A stretch of DNA of 15,025 bases from Paludibacter sp. (GTDB lineage Bacteria; Bacteroidota; Bacteroidia; Bacteroidales; Paludibacteraceae): NCBI GenBank assembly GCA_024709185.1, contig JANJXE010000384.1:1-15025 (forward strand). The letters are read 5' to 3'. This document shows positions 7,039-13,433 of this stretch, in pieces; within the stretch, counting starts at the first letter, position 1; every line of letters starts with the position of its first letter. The notes below the pieces were generated by a model, which had not been told where the DNA came from, did no database searches, and saw only the letters and a program-made list of their open reading frames with translations. The translations under genes and the position numbers were made by a program.

Positions 7039-7576
7039 AGATCTTAAATGGGTATCGCGTGTAACCCTTCTGGGCGACACTACCGCTTTCGATCACCTCA
7101 CCCGCAAATACCAGTCGTCCATCCGAAGGTTTTTTCTGAACCTGACGATGGGCGACACCCAGCTGAGTGATGATCTTGCACAGGATACCTTCATCAAGGC
7201 TTACCTCAACCTGAGCAGTTTTCAGGGCCTGGCAGGGTTTTCGACCTGGCTGTTTCGCATCGCTTACAACGTGTATTACGATGCGGTGCGCTCACGAAAA
7301 ATCACCGGGGATATCGACGAGCAGGAAGTGAACCGTACGTACCAGGCTGAAAACGATTTCTCGGGTGCGAAACTGGATGTCCAACAGGCCTTAATGCTCT
7401 TGAGGAAGGAAGAACGAACGGCCATTTTGCTGTTTTATATGGAAGATAAAAACCATAAGGAGATAGCAAAAATCATGGATGCTCCACTGGGGACCATCAA
7501 AACCTACATCCTGAAAGGGAAAGAGAAAATGGGAAAATATTTACAGGAAAACGGATATGAAGCCGGCATTGCCTAA
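7025..7576 (+). CDS. ECF-type RNA polymerase sigma factor
   Basis: This 183-residue protein has the two-domain layout of an ECF sigma-70 factor. Region 2 lies around residues 20-95, including DDLAQDTFIKAYLNL and FSTWLFRIAYNVYYDAVRSRK, which bind core polymerase and the -10 DNA. Region 4 lies near residues 130-175 (LRKEERTAILLFYMED, then HKEIAKIMDAPLGTIKTYI), a helix-turn-helix for the -35 element. I chose the ATG at 7025, which lies inside the end of the DUF6249 gene; the frame extends further upstream but those residues show no sigma character. Its 3' end may overlap the next gene by 20 bases. The arrangement resembles sigma operons with downstream membrane anti-sigma factors. Target genes cannot be read from the window. 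Confidence 0.92.
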   Translation: MSKTEDLKWVSRVTLLGDTTAFDHLTRKYQSSIRRFFLNLTMGDTQLSDDLAQDTFIKAYLNLSSFQGLAGFSTWLFRIAYNVYYDAVRSRKITGDIDEQEVNRTYQAENDFSGAKLDVQQALMLLRKEERTAILLFYMEDKNHKEIAKIMDAPLGTIKTYILKGKEKMGKYLQENGYEAGIA

Positions 7577-7916
7577 CCGCATGCAGGCAGAAAAATGGAT
7601 TAAAATGAAAACTGACAGAGACGATACGATGATCCGGGCATTTATGCAGGAAAATAAACAGGAAGTGCCCGACGTGTTTTTTTCGCGGAAGGTAATGCAG
7701 AAAATTCCGCCGGTACGTAGCAGCAAGGAGTGGATCGTGATTCCGTTTGCCGCGCTGGGAACCTTGCTTGCCTGGATGCTGGGTACGGTAAAACCGTTTG
7801 TCATCAGCATGCCCGACAATTTCAATATTTATTACCTGCTGGGGGGGGTGGCTGTTATACCTTTTGTTTTTCTTGCGTTGTTTTACATCCGCGAACGAAA
7901 AATACAGCTACTGTAA
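7557..7916 (+). CDS. Small two-helix membrane protein, DUF5056-like; possible anti-sigma factor
   Basis: The open frame gives 119 residues. A soluble N-terminal half (including DDTMIRAFMQENKQEVPDVFFSRKVMQKIPP) precedes two hydrophobic helices (WIVIPFAALGTLLAWML and YYLLGGVAVIPFVFLALFYI) and a basic end. The 'D-x-I-R-x-F-x-x-x-x-x-x-x-x-D-x-x-F-x-x-x-V-M' pattern resembles DUF5056 proteins, which I recall following sigma factor genes in Bacteroidales. An anti-sigma role is inferred from position and topology only, and I see no zinc H-x-x-x-C-x-x-C motif. The start is uncertain. ATGs occur at 7557 (20-base overlap with the sigma gene), 7581 and 7605, and the last best matches where the family pattern begins. 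A run of eight G at 7841-7848 lies within the second helix. Confidence 0.7.
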   Translation: MKPALPNRMQAEKWIKMKTDRDDTMIRAFMQENKQEVPDVFFSRKVMQKIPPVRSSKEWIVIPFAALGTLLAWMLGTVKPFVISMPDNFNIYYLLGGVAVIPFVFLALFYIRERKIQLL

Positions 7917-7947
7917 AAAAGAAGTTTCAAATACAAACCACTCTCAA

Positions 7948-8637
7948 CTAAAATCGTACGAATGACGACCGTTTGGCAGGAAGCCTGCTGATGGGTGTAT
8001 TGTTGCCGAAAAGAGCCATTATCGTTTTAACAGATGCACTGTACCTGCTACCAACCGCTGCATCACCCAGATTAAAATAACGCGCATCGAAATAGGGCAA
8101 CTGTCCTTCGAATCTCCCTTTTATCGTAGTTTTATCATCCAGCGTAAAATCAAAATCCAATCGCGTATTGTTACCCGAATACGCTACCTTCATCGTTCCC
8201 TCCTGAATGTATTTCATAATGGTAAACATCGGATTTTTCTCCAGGAAATACACAAATGCACCCACTTCCAGTTTCTGACCATCAATTTCAAGAATTTCTC
8301 CCGGAGCAATATTAAAAGGAGCTGAATTCTTGCTCACAGTATAAGTACCTTCAGGCAGAAGAGTATCGGACGCCGCAACGAAAATATCCTCGAGGTAGAG
8401 GTACTGACCAATGCCCACCAGATTAGAGGTGGAGTCGACCGAAAGCTCTTTGGTGAGTAAGGAAAGACTCAGAACGTTTTCACTAATTCCATATTCGCCA
8501 TAGTAATTGCCCCAGAAATCGGCATATCCCCGGGTATACACCGGATCCGTTTCGTATACATACACCAAAGGTTCCTTTTTTTCACAGGATGAAAATAAGA
8601 AAAGGACAGCAAGAGTGTAGATTAGAAGACGGCTCAT
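7948..8637 (-). CDS. Lipoprotein of unknown function, overlapping the LolC/E-like gene
   Basis: This 229-residue protein begins with a lipoprotein signal peptide (MSRLLIYTLAVLFLFSSC). The lipobox FSSC puts the acylated cysteine at residue 18, followed by EKKE, so the mature protein is probably anchored in the outer membrane. The rest is rich in Y, G, D and hydroxyl residues in alternating patterns, suggesting an all-beta fold. A motif LPEGTYTV near the middle recalls other uncharacterised Bacteroidota surface lipoproteins. I do not recognise a named family. Its ATG overlaps the permease TGA as ATGA (8634-8637), so translation is probably coupled. A lipoprotein made with a lipoprotein-releasing permease could be a substrate or accessory factor, which is inference. 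It converges on the DUF5056-like gene with 31 bases between. Confidence 0.75.
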   Translation of the reverse strand: MSRLLIYTLAVLFLFSSCEKKEPLVYVYETDPVYTRGYADFWGNYYGEYGISENVLSLSLLTKELSVDSTSNLVGIGQYLYLEDIFVAASDTLLPEGTYTVSKNSAPFNIAPGEILEIDGQKLEVGAFVYFLEKNPMFTIMKYIQEGTMKVAYSGNNTRLDFDFTLDDKTTIKGRFEGQLPYFDARYFNLGDAAVGSRYSASVKTIMALFGNNTPISRLPAKRSSFVRF

Positions 8638-9902
8638 GTGGCAGACGAATTGATTTTAATGTAGCGCACCGGATACAGGGCTGCAAGGAAACCCATCACC
8701 AATACAGTACTAAAAACTAAAATAAGGTCGGAAAATTGTGTTGCAGCCGGATATTTATCAATAATATAGCCAGCACCGAGGCGAACAATCCCCAGGTGTT
8801 CCTGCAGCATCGAAAGGCCAGCGCCCAGTATCAGGCCAATCAGGGCCCCCACTGCCGAAATGAGCCATCCTTCAAGCAGAAAAATTTGTTGAATCAGCGG
8901 GCGGTCGGCACCGAGGTTGCGCAAGGTTACAATATCGGCCTTTTTATCGATGATAAGCATCGAAAGCGCACCAATCACATTGAACACCGCAATGAGCAGG
9001 ATAAAGCTGAGAATGAGGAAGGTGATCCATTTCTCAATACGCATAATGGTGAAATAGCTTTCCTGCTGCTCGTAACGATCTTTAAGTTGGAATCCGGGAC
9101 CGAGCATTGCCGACAGTTCAGACCTGACTTTTTGAATATCGGCGCCCGGTTTTAGTTTTAATTCAACTCCGGTAACTTCTTCAGGTGCATAATCGAACAA
9201 CTCGCGGGCCAGCTTAAGCGATACCAGCAGGTATTGGTTGTCGTACTCGTTTTGCTGAATGGAAAAGATACCCGACATAAACACAGCCGATTCGATGAAA
9301 CTTTTTTCCGGTCTCAGCATGTTGATCCGCTCATTTCGCCGGGGAGCATAGATATACAACGGATCAATAAAATAAGAACCAAGTCCGAGTGTGGAAGCCA
9401 CGCCCAACCCGGCCACTGCCCGTTCGAAAGCCCCGTCGAAAAGTGTAAATTCTCCTTCGAACATAATGCTGTCGATATTGGTCAATGTCCGAAAATCAGC
9501 TTCGTTCACCCCTTTAATCATGGCCGGCATCTGCTTATCGCGAAACCGCAACAGGGCATTTTCCTGTACCACTTCTGAAAAAACCTCTACCGCAGCATGG
9601 TTACGTACACTTTGAAATTCAGGCGTATCGATGCTGAAGTGCTTTCCCTCGGTGAGCGATATTTTCAATTCCGGATCGAAATCGGAAAACAAGCCTGTAA
9701 ACAGCTGTTCGAAGCCATTGAACACCGAAAGCACAATCACCAGCGCCATCGTTCCCACAGCCACACCTGCCGATGAAATCCCTGAAATGACATTGATGGC
9801 ATTGTGCGATTTCTTCGAGAAGAGGTAGCGCCGCGCTATCCGAAACGAAAACCGGAGGCGGGCTTTTTTGGAGACTGATTGCGCAGTAACTGGTTCAATC
9901 AT
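8634..9902 (-). CDS. LolC/LolE-type ABC transporter permease (FtsX-like)
   Basis: LolC/E proteins are inner-membrane permeases that, with the ATPase LolD, hand lipoproteins to a carrier for the outer membrane. The 422-residue protein starts with the family motif FRIARRYLFSKKSHNAINVISGIS. A first membrane helix follows (AVGTMALVIVLSVFNGF) and then a periplasmic domain of roughly 230 residues. Three C-terminal helices form the FtsX domain: FLILSFILLIAVFNVIGAL, a second containing LISAVGALIGLILGAG, and a third before the YPVRYIKI end. The coupling segment IDKKADIVTLRNLGA is typical. No ATPase gene is nearby, which is common in Bacteroidota, where it may be encoded elsewhere. The gene starts 15 bases after rbfA and overlaps the lipoprotein gene by four bases. 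Confidence 0.9.
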   Translation of the reverse strand: MIEPVTAQSVSKKARLRFSFRIARRYLFSKKSHNAINVISGISSAGVAVGTMALVIVLSVFNGFEQLFTGLFSDFDPELKISLTEGKHFSIDTPEFQSVRNHAAVEVFSEVVQENALLRFRDKQMPAMIKGVNEADFRTLTNIDSIMFEGEFTLFDGAFERAVAGLGVASTLGLGSYFIDPLYIYAPRRNERINMLRPEKSFIESAVFMSGIFSIQQNEYDNQYLLVSLKLARELFDYAPEEVTGVELKLKPGADIQKVRSELSAMLGPGFQLKDRYEQQESYFTIMRIEKWITFLILSFILLIAVFNVIGALSMLIIDKKADIVTLRNLGADRPLIQQIFLLEGWLISAVGALIGLILGAGLSMLQEHLGIVRLGAGYIIDKYPAATQFSDLILVFSTVLVMGFLAALYPVRYIKINSSAT

Positions 9903-9917
9903 GGAAACTAATGCGAT

Positions 9918-10298
9918 TTATTGCTCTTCCGTTTGTTCGTCGGGGTTCAGCGGCGAGGGAGGATCCTGTTGCAGCAACTTATCGATATTCTCGAGATAAT
10001 CGAGCGTATCGTCGAGGTGAAACACCAGGTCGGGAATGATACGCAACTGATTTTTTACCCGTTTTCCTAATTCAAAGCGGATTTGCTTCGTATCCTGTTT
10101 CACCTGATCGATAGTTGCCTTCACTTTATCGGCCGGAAAAACGCTCAGGCTCACGTGCGAGATACTCAGGTCGGGACTGATTTTCGCATTGGTAACGCTG
10201 ATAATGACGCCATGCATTTTTTTGGCGTACAGCATAAAGATTTCGCCCAACTCTTTCTGAAGCAGGCGCGCTATTTTCTGTTGTCGTGTTGTTTCCAT
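9918..10298 (-). CDS. rbfA: 30S ribosome-binding factor RbfA
   Basis: RbfA binds the immature 30S subunit and helps process the 5' end of 16S rRNA, especially in the cold. The 126-residue product has the small KH-like fold pattern: METTRQQKIARLLQKELGEIF, then VISVTNAKISPDLSISHV with LSVFP, and RIIPDLVFHLDDTLDY near the end. An acidic, proline-containing tail of about 20 residues follows. The frame is open to an ATG at 10355, but the start at 10298 is decided by family alignment and by an AGGAGG Shine-Dalgarno four bases upstream (10303-10308), unusual for this phylum. The gene lies in the ruvB-cysS-rbfA-lolC/E series on one strand. The cysS-rbfA gap holds repeated palindromes. Confidence 0.93.
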   Translation of the reverse strand: METTRQQKIARLLQKELGEIFMLYAKKMHGVIISVTNAKISPDLSISHVSLSVFPADKVKATIDQVKQDTKQIRFELGKRVKNQLRIIPDLVFHLDDTLDYLENIDKLLQQDPPSPLNPDEQTEEQ

Positions 10299-10302
10299 AT
10301 TT

Positions 10303-10320
10303 CCTCCTGCCCTTGCGGGC
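10303..10320 (-). promoter_or_regulatory. Strong Shine-Dalgarno abutting a GNRA-loop hairpin before rbfA
   Basis: On the minus strand GCCC-GCAA-GGGC (10309-10320) forms a four-pair stem with a GCAA tetraloop. AGGAGG (10303-10308) follows at once and then AAAT and the rbfA ATG. Bacteroidota rarely use a canonical Shine-Dalgarno, so this site probably sets the rbfA start. The adjoining hairpin could influence its use. Confidence 0.55.
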
Positions 10321-10355
10321 GATTTTTTAGTACAGTCATCATCCGGAATGCTCAC

Positions 10356-10439
10356 AGCTCGCCGGCAAAGATCGCAAACTTTACAGTCTTCGTTCGGTTT
10401 GCCAGGAGCTCGCCGGCAAGCTCCAATTTTAGTTTACAG
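10356..10439 (-). repeat. Imperfect 51-bp direct repeat with palindromic GCCGGC cores
   Basis: Two copies of AGCTCGCCGGCAA (plus strand, 10356-10368 and 10407-10419) lie 51 bases apart. Each is followed on the plus strand by AT-rich sequence ending TTTACAG. The second copy sits in a 20-base near-palindrome at 10405-10424 (arms GGAGCT and AGCTCC). The cysS stop codon falls inside the outer edge of the second copy. A weaker third unit, CTGTA plus the GCCC/GGGC hairpin, may follow toward rbfA. Confidence 0.6.
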
Positions 10440-12023
10440 CCTCCACTCGAAGCCGTCTTTCGTATCTTTTATCTCAAAACCCAGGGCTGAAAGTTCATTG
10501 CGGATGCGGTCGCTCGTAGCCCAGTCCTTGTTTTTCTTGGCGTCGAGGCGGATGTTGAGCAACAAATCAACGGCTTTTTGATAGGCTTCCACTCCTTCGC
10601 CCTGTGCGGCTTCTTCCTGAATACCCATCAGATCCTCGAGGTAAAGTTTGAATACTGATTTAAGTTCCGCTAATTCATTTTCAGAAATGCCTGCCTTGCC
10701 GTCGTGCACCAGGTTGATTGTTTTCAGGGCATCGAAAAGGTTCGAAATGACAATCGGCGTGTTGAGGTCGTCGTTCATAGCCGACTCGCAGCGCTGACGC
10801 AGCCCGGCTAAGGATGATTCGGATTTATCACCCGATGCGACCTGTCCCGACGAGAATTGCTCAACTCCCGATGCAGTCTGGCTCAACGAGACTTGATTAA
10901 CTCCAGATGCAGTCTGGTTCAACGAGGATTTATCAACTCCGGCTGTTGCCGGTTGCTTACCATTTGGTTTCAGTTTTTGCAATCGAGCATATCCTTCTAG
11001 AAGTCGTTCCAGTCCTTTTTCCGAAGCTTCCAGCGCTTCACTGCTGAAATCAACCGTACTTCTGTAATGAGCCTGCAGGATAAAAAAACGAATGGTCATT
11101 GGGCTAAACGCTTTATTGAGTAACGGATGCTTACCCGTAAAGAACTGCTCGAGCGTAATGAAATTACCCAGCGACTTGCCCATCTTCTGCCCACCAATCG
11201 TAATCATATTGTTGTGCATCCAGTAGCGCACTGAGTCTTTCCCGAGCGCAGCGCAGGATTGCGCAATTTCGCATTCGTGGTGTGGAAACATCAGATCCAT
11301 GCCACCGCCATGAATATCGAACTCTTCGCCTAAATATTTGGTGCCCATAGCCGAGCACTCCATGTGCCACCCTGGAAAACCTTCGCTCCAGGGCGCTTTC
11401 CAGCGCATGATATGTTCGGGCGATGCTTTTTTCCAGAGCGCAAAATCCACACTGCGGCGCTTCTCACTTTGTCCGTCGAGCTCACGGGTGGTCTCCAGCA
11501 TTTCCTCTACATTGCGGCCCGAGAGTTTCCCGTAACGGTAATCCTTGTTGTACTTTTCCACATCGAAATACACCGATCCTTCGCTTTCGTAGGCATATCC
11601 CGCATCCAGGATTTTCTGTGTAAATTCAATCTGTTCGAGAATATGTCCCGATGCATGCGGTTCAATGCTTGGCGGAAGCACGTTGAGCGCCTCCATGGCT
11701 TTGTGATAGCGGTTGGTATAATATTGCACCACCTCCATCGGTTCCAATTGGTCGAGCCGTGCTTTTTTGGCAATTTTGTCCTCACCGGCATCGGCATCGT
11801 TTTCAAGATGGCCTACATCGGTGATGTTACGAACGTAGCGCACTTTGTATTCCAGGTGTTGCAGGTAGCGGAACAGGATATCGAAGGTAATAGCCGGGCG
11901 TGCATGACCCAGGTGTGGATCGCCATACACAGTGGGACCACACACATACATGCCCACATTCGGTTCGTGCAGGGGCACAAACATCTCTTTTTTCCGACTC
12001 AGCGTATTATACAAAAACAACAT
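10434..12023 (-). CDS. cysS: Cysteinyl-tRNA synthetase with an internal repeat insertion
   Basis: CysRS charges tRNA-Cys in the cytoplasm. The 529-residue class I enzyme has its HIGH motif as HLGH (37-40) and its KMSKS motif as KMGKS (280-284). Likely zinc ligands are C28, C223, H248 and E252, in a CGPTVYG, GWHMEC, FPHHECE setting. The Rossmann core and C-terminal helical domain are complete, ending GFEWRL. Family members in this phylum are usually near 490 residues. The excess is a hydrophilic insert at about residues 355-405, built on three 12-residue repeats of type GV-x-x-x-S-x-x-Q-T-A-S. It lies between the helix [14 protein letters not shown] and the DALR-like segment [13 protein letters not shown], a surface linker that should tolerate it. 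The gene follows ruvB by 49 bases. Confidence 0.96.
   Translation of the reverse strand: MLFLYNTLSRKKEMFVPLHEPNVGMYVCGPTVYGDPHLGHARPAITFDILFRYLQHLEYKVRYVRNITDVGHLENDADAGEDKIAKKARLDQLEPMEVVQYYTNRYHKAMEALNVLPPSIEPHASGHILEQIEFTQKILDAGYAYESEGSVYFDVEKYNKDYRYGKLSGRNVEEMLETTRELDGQSEKRRSVDFALWKKASPEHIMRWKAPWSEGFPGWHMECSAMGTKYLGEEFDIHGGGMDLMFPHHECEIAQSCAALGKDSVRYWMHNNMITIGGQKMGKSLGNFITLEQFFTGKHPLLNKAFSPMTIRFFILQAHYRSTVDFSSEALEASEKGLERLLEGYARLQKLKPNGKQPATAGVDKSSLNQTASGVNQVSLSQTASGVEQFSSGQVASGDKSESSLAGLRQRCESAMNDDLNTPIVISNLFDALKTINLVHDGKAGISENELAELKSVFKLYLEDLMGIQEEAAQGEGVEAYQKAVDLLLNIRLDAKKNKDWATSDRIRNELSALGFEIKDTKDGFEWRL
10833..10940 (-). repeat. 36-bp tandem repeat, three copies, within cysS
   Basis: Three 36-base units on the coding strand begin GGAGTT and end in a TCGCATC- or TGCATC-like segment (10940-10905, 10904-10869, 10868-10833). 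A partial fourth unit starting GGTGATAAATCC follows. Units 1 and 2 differ at few positions and unit 3 has diverged more. Because 36 is a multiple of three, copy number can change without breaking the frame. The unit junction contains a short palindrome, CCAGA-CTGCA-TCTGG, best preserved between units 1 and 2. Confidence 0.9.
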
Positions 12024-12036
12024 GAATATTTAATTA

Positions 12037-12073
12037 TTAATGGTTAATGATTAATGATTAATCATTTATCATT
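12037..12073. repeat. TTAATGA heptamer tandem repeat with embedded palindrome
   Basis: Five heptamers run from 12037 to 12071: TTAATGG, TTAATGA twice, TTAATCA and TTTATCA. They fill most of the gap between ruvB and cysS and overlap the ruvB stop codon. The last units create a perfect 12-base palindrome, ATGATTAATCAT (12054-12065), extendable to a longer stem (12046-12073) with one mismatch. No T-run follows on the minus strand, so it does not look like an intrinsic terminator. Confidence 0.75.
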
Positions 12074-13092
12074 TAAAACAGCTTTCCCATTTCACCCAAT
12101 TTTATTTTACCCAGGTGCTTGTATGCCAGCTCTGTAACTTCACGGCCGCGGGGGGTACGTTTCATAAATCCTTCTTTGATGAGGAAGGGTTCGTACACTT
12201 CTTCCAGCGTTCCCGGATCTTCACCCAAAGCCGTGGCAATGGTGGTAAGGCCCACCGGACCACCGCTAAACTTATCAATGATGGTATTCAGAATCTTATT
12301 GTCGATTTCATCCAGACCGTATTTATCGATGTTCAGCGCTTCGAGCGCATAACAGGCAATCTCATGATTAATAATACCGTTACCTTTAACCTGTGCAAAG
12401 TCACGCACACGGCGCAACAAAGCATTGGCGATTCGGGGCGTCCCCCTGCTCCTGCTTCCGATTTCTGCAGCAGCTTTTGCTTCGATGGGAACCTGCAGTA
12501 AACCAGCCGAACGCTTAATAATTCCGGTAATCACCTCCAGATCGTAATACTCGAAGTGCGAGTTAATCCCAAAACGGGCGCGCAGGGGAGCGGTGAGTAA
12601 CCCACTTCGGGTAGTCGCCCCTATCAGCGTAAACGGATTCAGGTCGAGTTGAATAGAACGAGCTGATGGTCCTTTATCAATCATTATATCAATTCGATAA
12701 TCCTCCATGGCCGAATACAGGTATTCCTCCACGATGGGGCTCAGGCGGTGAATCTCGTCGATAAACAGCACATCGTTGGTTTCAAGACTCGTTAGCAAAC
12801 CAGCCAGATCGCCCGGTTTATCGAGCACCGGCCCCGACGTAATCTTAAAACCCACATTCAGCTCGTTGGCAATAATGCTCGACAAGGTAGTTTTACCCAG
12901 ACCCGGAGGTCCGTGCAACAGCACATGATCCAGCGATTCGCCACGCATGCGGGCAGCCTGAACAAAAATCTTCAGGTTTTCAATAATCTTGGTCTGGCCG
13001 CTGAAATCGGCAAACGACAAGGGACGAAGGGCGTTTTCGAACTCCTTCTCTCCATTGCGATTATTGCGTATATCAAAATTTTCGTCCATCAT
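12073..13092 (-). CDS. ruvB: Holliday junction branch migration helicase RuvB
   Basis: RuvB is the hexameric AAA+ motor that drives branch migration with RuvA at recombination junctions. The 339-residue protein is complete. Walker A is GPPGLGKTT (61-69), Walker B is LFIDEIH (109-115), and sensor 1 is IGATTRSG (158-164). The arginine finger is in APLRARFG (168-175) and sensor 2 in [18 protein letters not shown]. The C-terminal winged helix includes [20 protein letters not shown]. Two ATGs are adjacent (13090-13092 and 13087-13089), and the first is taken. It is the first gene of the minus-strand series leading to cysS and rbfA. Two overlapping-type -7 boxes lie upstream in the divergent region. 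No ruvA or ruvC is in the window. Confidence 0.97.
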   Translation of the reverse strand: MMDENFDIRNNRNGEKEFENALRPLSFADFSGQTKIIENLKIFVQAARMRGESLDHVLLHGPPGLGKTTLSSIIANELNVGFKITSGPVLDKPGDLAGLLTSLETNDVLFIDEIHRLSPIVEEYLYSAMEDYRIDIMIDKGPSARSIQLDLNPFTLIGATTRSGLLTAPLRARFGINSHFEYYDLEVITGIIKRSAGLLQVPIEAKAAAEIGSRSRGTPRIANALLRRVRDFAQVKGNGIINHEIACYALEALNIDKYGLDEIDNKILNTIIDKFSGGPVGLTTIATALGEDPGTLEEVYEPFLIKEGFMKRTPRGREVTELAYKHLGKIKLGEMGKLF

Positions 13093-13171
13093 TTTCTGGT
13101 AAACATCACCCGATTAGCTTAAAACAACATACAACCTTCAAGGCATACGATCTAATTCGGCGAGTAGTTTG

Positions 13172-13187
13172 CAAAAATACAAAAATA
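13172..13187 (-). promoter_or_regulatory. Two tandem candidate -7 boxes for ruvB
   Basis: The minus strand reads TATTTTTG twice in tandem (13187-13180 and 13179-13172), each matching TAnnTTTG, about 80 bases upstream of the ruvB start. No convincing -33 element accompanies them, and the AT-rich context makes chance matches likely. Confidence 0.3.
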
Positions 13188-13227
13188 AGACGGGATAAGA
13201 AAATCATGTTTTATTTCCAGCTTTTCC

Positions 13228-13244
13228 TGTAAGTCAAACTTACA
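13228..13244. promoter_or_regulatory. Perfect inverted repeat upstream of amt, operator candidate
   Basis: TGTAAGT-CAA-ACTTACA is a perfect seven-base inverted repeat with a three-base spacer. Its form suits a dimeric regulator. It lies about 190 bases upstream of amt and 136 bases upstream of ruvB. No bound protein can be named. Confidence 0.4.
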
Positions 13245-13285
13245 ATCTATCAACACCAGAGTTTAATTTAACATTAATTTGAAAC

Positions 13286-13297
13286 GAAACATGTTTC
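13286..13297. promoter_or_regulatory. 12-base perfect palindrome GAAACATGTTTC upstream of amt
   Basis: This palindrome without spacer lies about 80 bases upstream of the proposed amt -7 box and is preceded by another GAAAC. It is a plausible activator site for nitrogen control, but the regulator is unknown. Confidence 0.4.
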
Positions 13298-13376
13298 TAT
13301 TGTGACATATTGATACAATTAAATTTATATCACTATATTTATGATATTAAATTAGCGGTATTAATGTCACTTTGAT

Positions 13377-13384
13377 TACCTTTG
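13377..13384 (+). promoter_or_regulatory. Candidate -7 box of the amt promoter
   Basis: TACCTTTG matches TAnnTTTG, 49 bases upstream of the amt ATG. The best -33 candidate is TTAG at 13352-13355, 21 bases upstream, which deviates from TTTG. A weak -33 would fit an activator-dependent promoter. Confidence 0.55.
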
Positions 13385-13433
13385 CACAGCATAACAAACA
13401 TTTTGAAACATAAACGACAAAAACAACATCTTT

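Larger units (their letters stand above)
13093..13433. other. 341-bp divergent intergenic region between ruvB and amt
   Basis: This AT-rich stretch holds no open frame I would support. It contains candidate ruvB promoter boxes near 13172-13187, two sharp palindromes (13228-13244 and 13286-13297) and a looser inverted repeat, ATATCA/TGATAT, near 13327-13346. A candidate amt promoter lies at 13377-13384. The palindromes are closer to amt than to ruvB, which suggests regulation of the transporter. Confidence 0.7.

Noticed and set aside
10309..10328. GCCC/GGGC hairpin followed by a T-run on the plus strand, like an intrinsic terminator
   Set aside because: No plus-strand gene precedes it, and on the minus strand it lies just upstream of the rbfA start.
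10833..10940. 36-bp regularly spaced repeat that could suggest a CRISPR array
   Set aside because: The units are contiguous with no spacers, lie in frame inside cysS and have diverged like a coding tandem repeat. No cas gene is present.
11364..12047. 227-codon open frame on the plus strand
   Set aside because: It is fully antisense to cysS, whose catalytic motifs are certain, and shows no family features.
12046..12073. AT-rich stem after ruvB as a terminator
   Set aside because: It lacks GC pairs and a following T-run on the minus strand, and is better explained by heptamer repeats.
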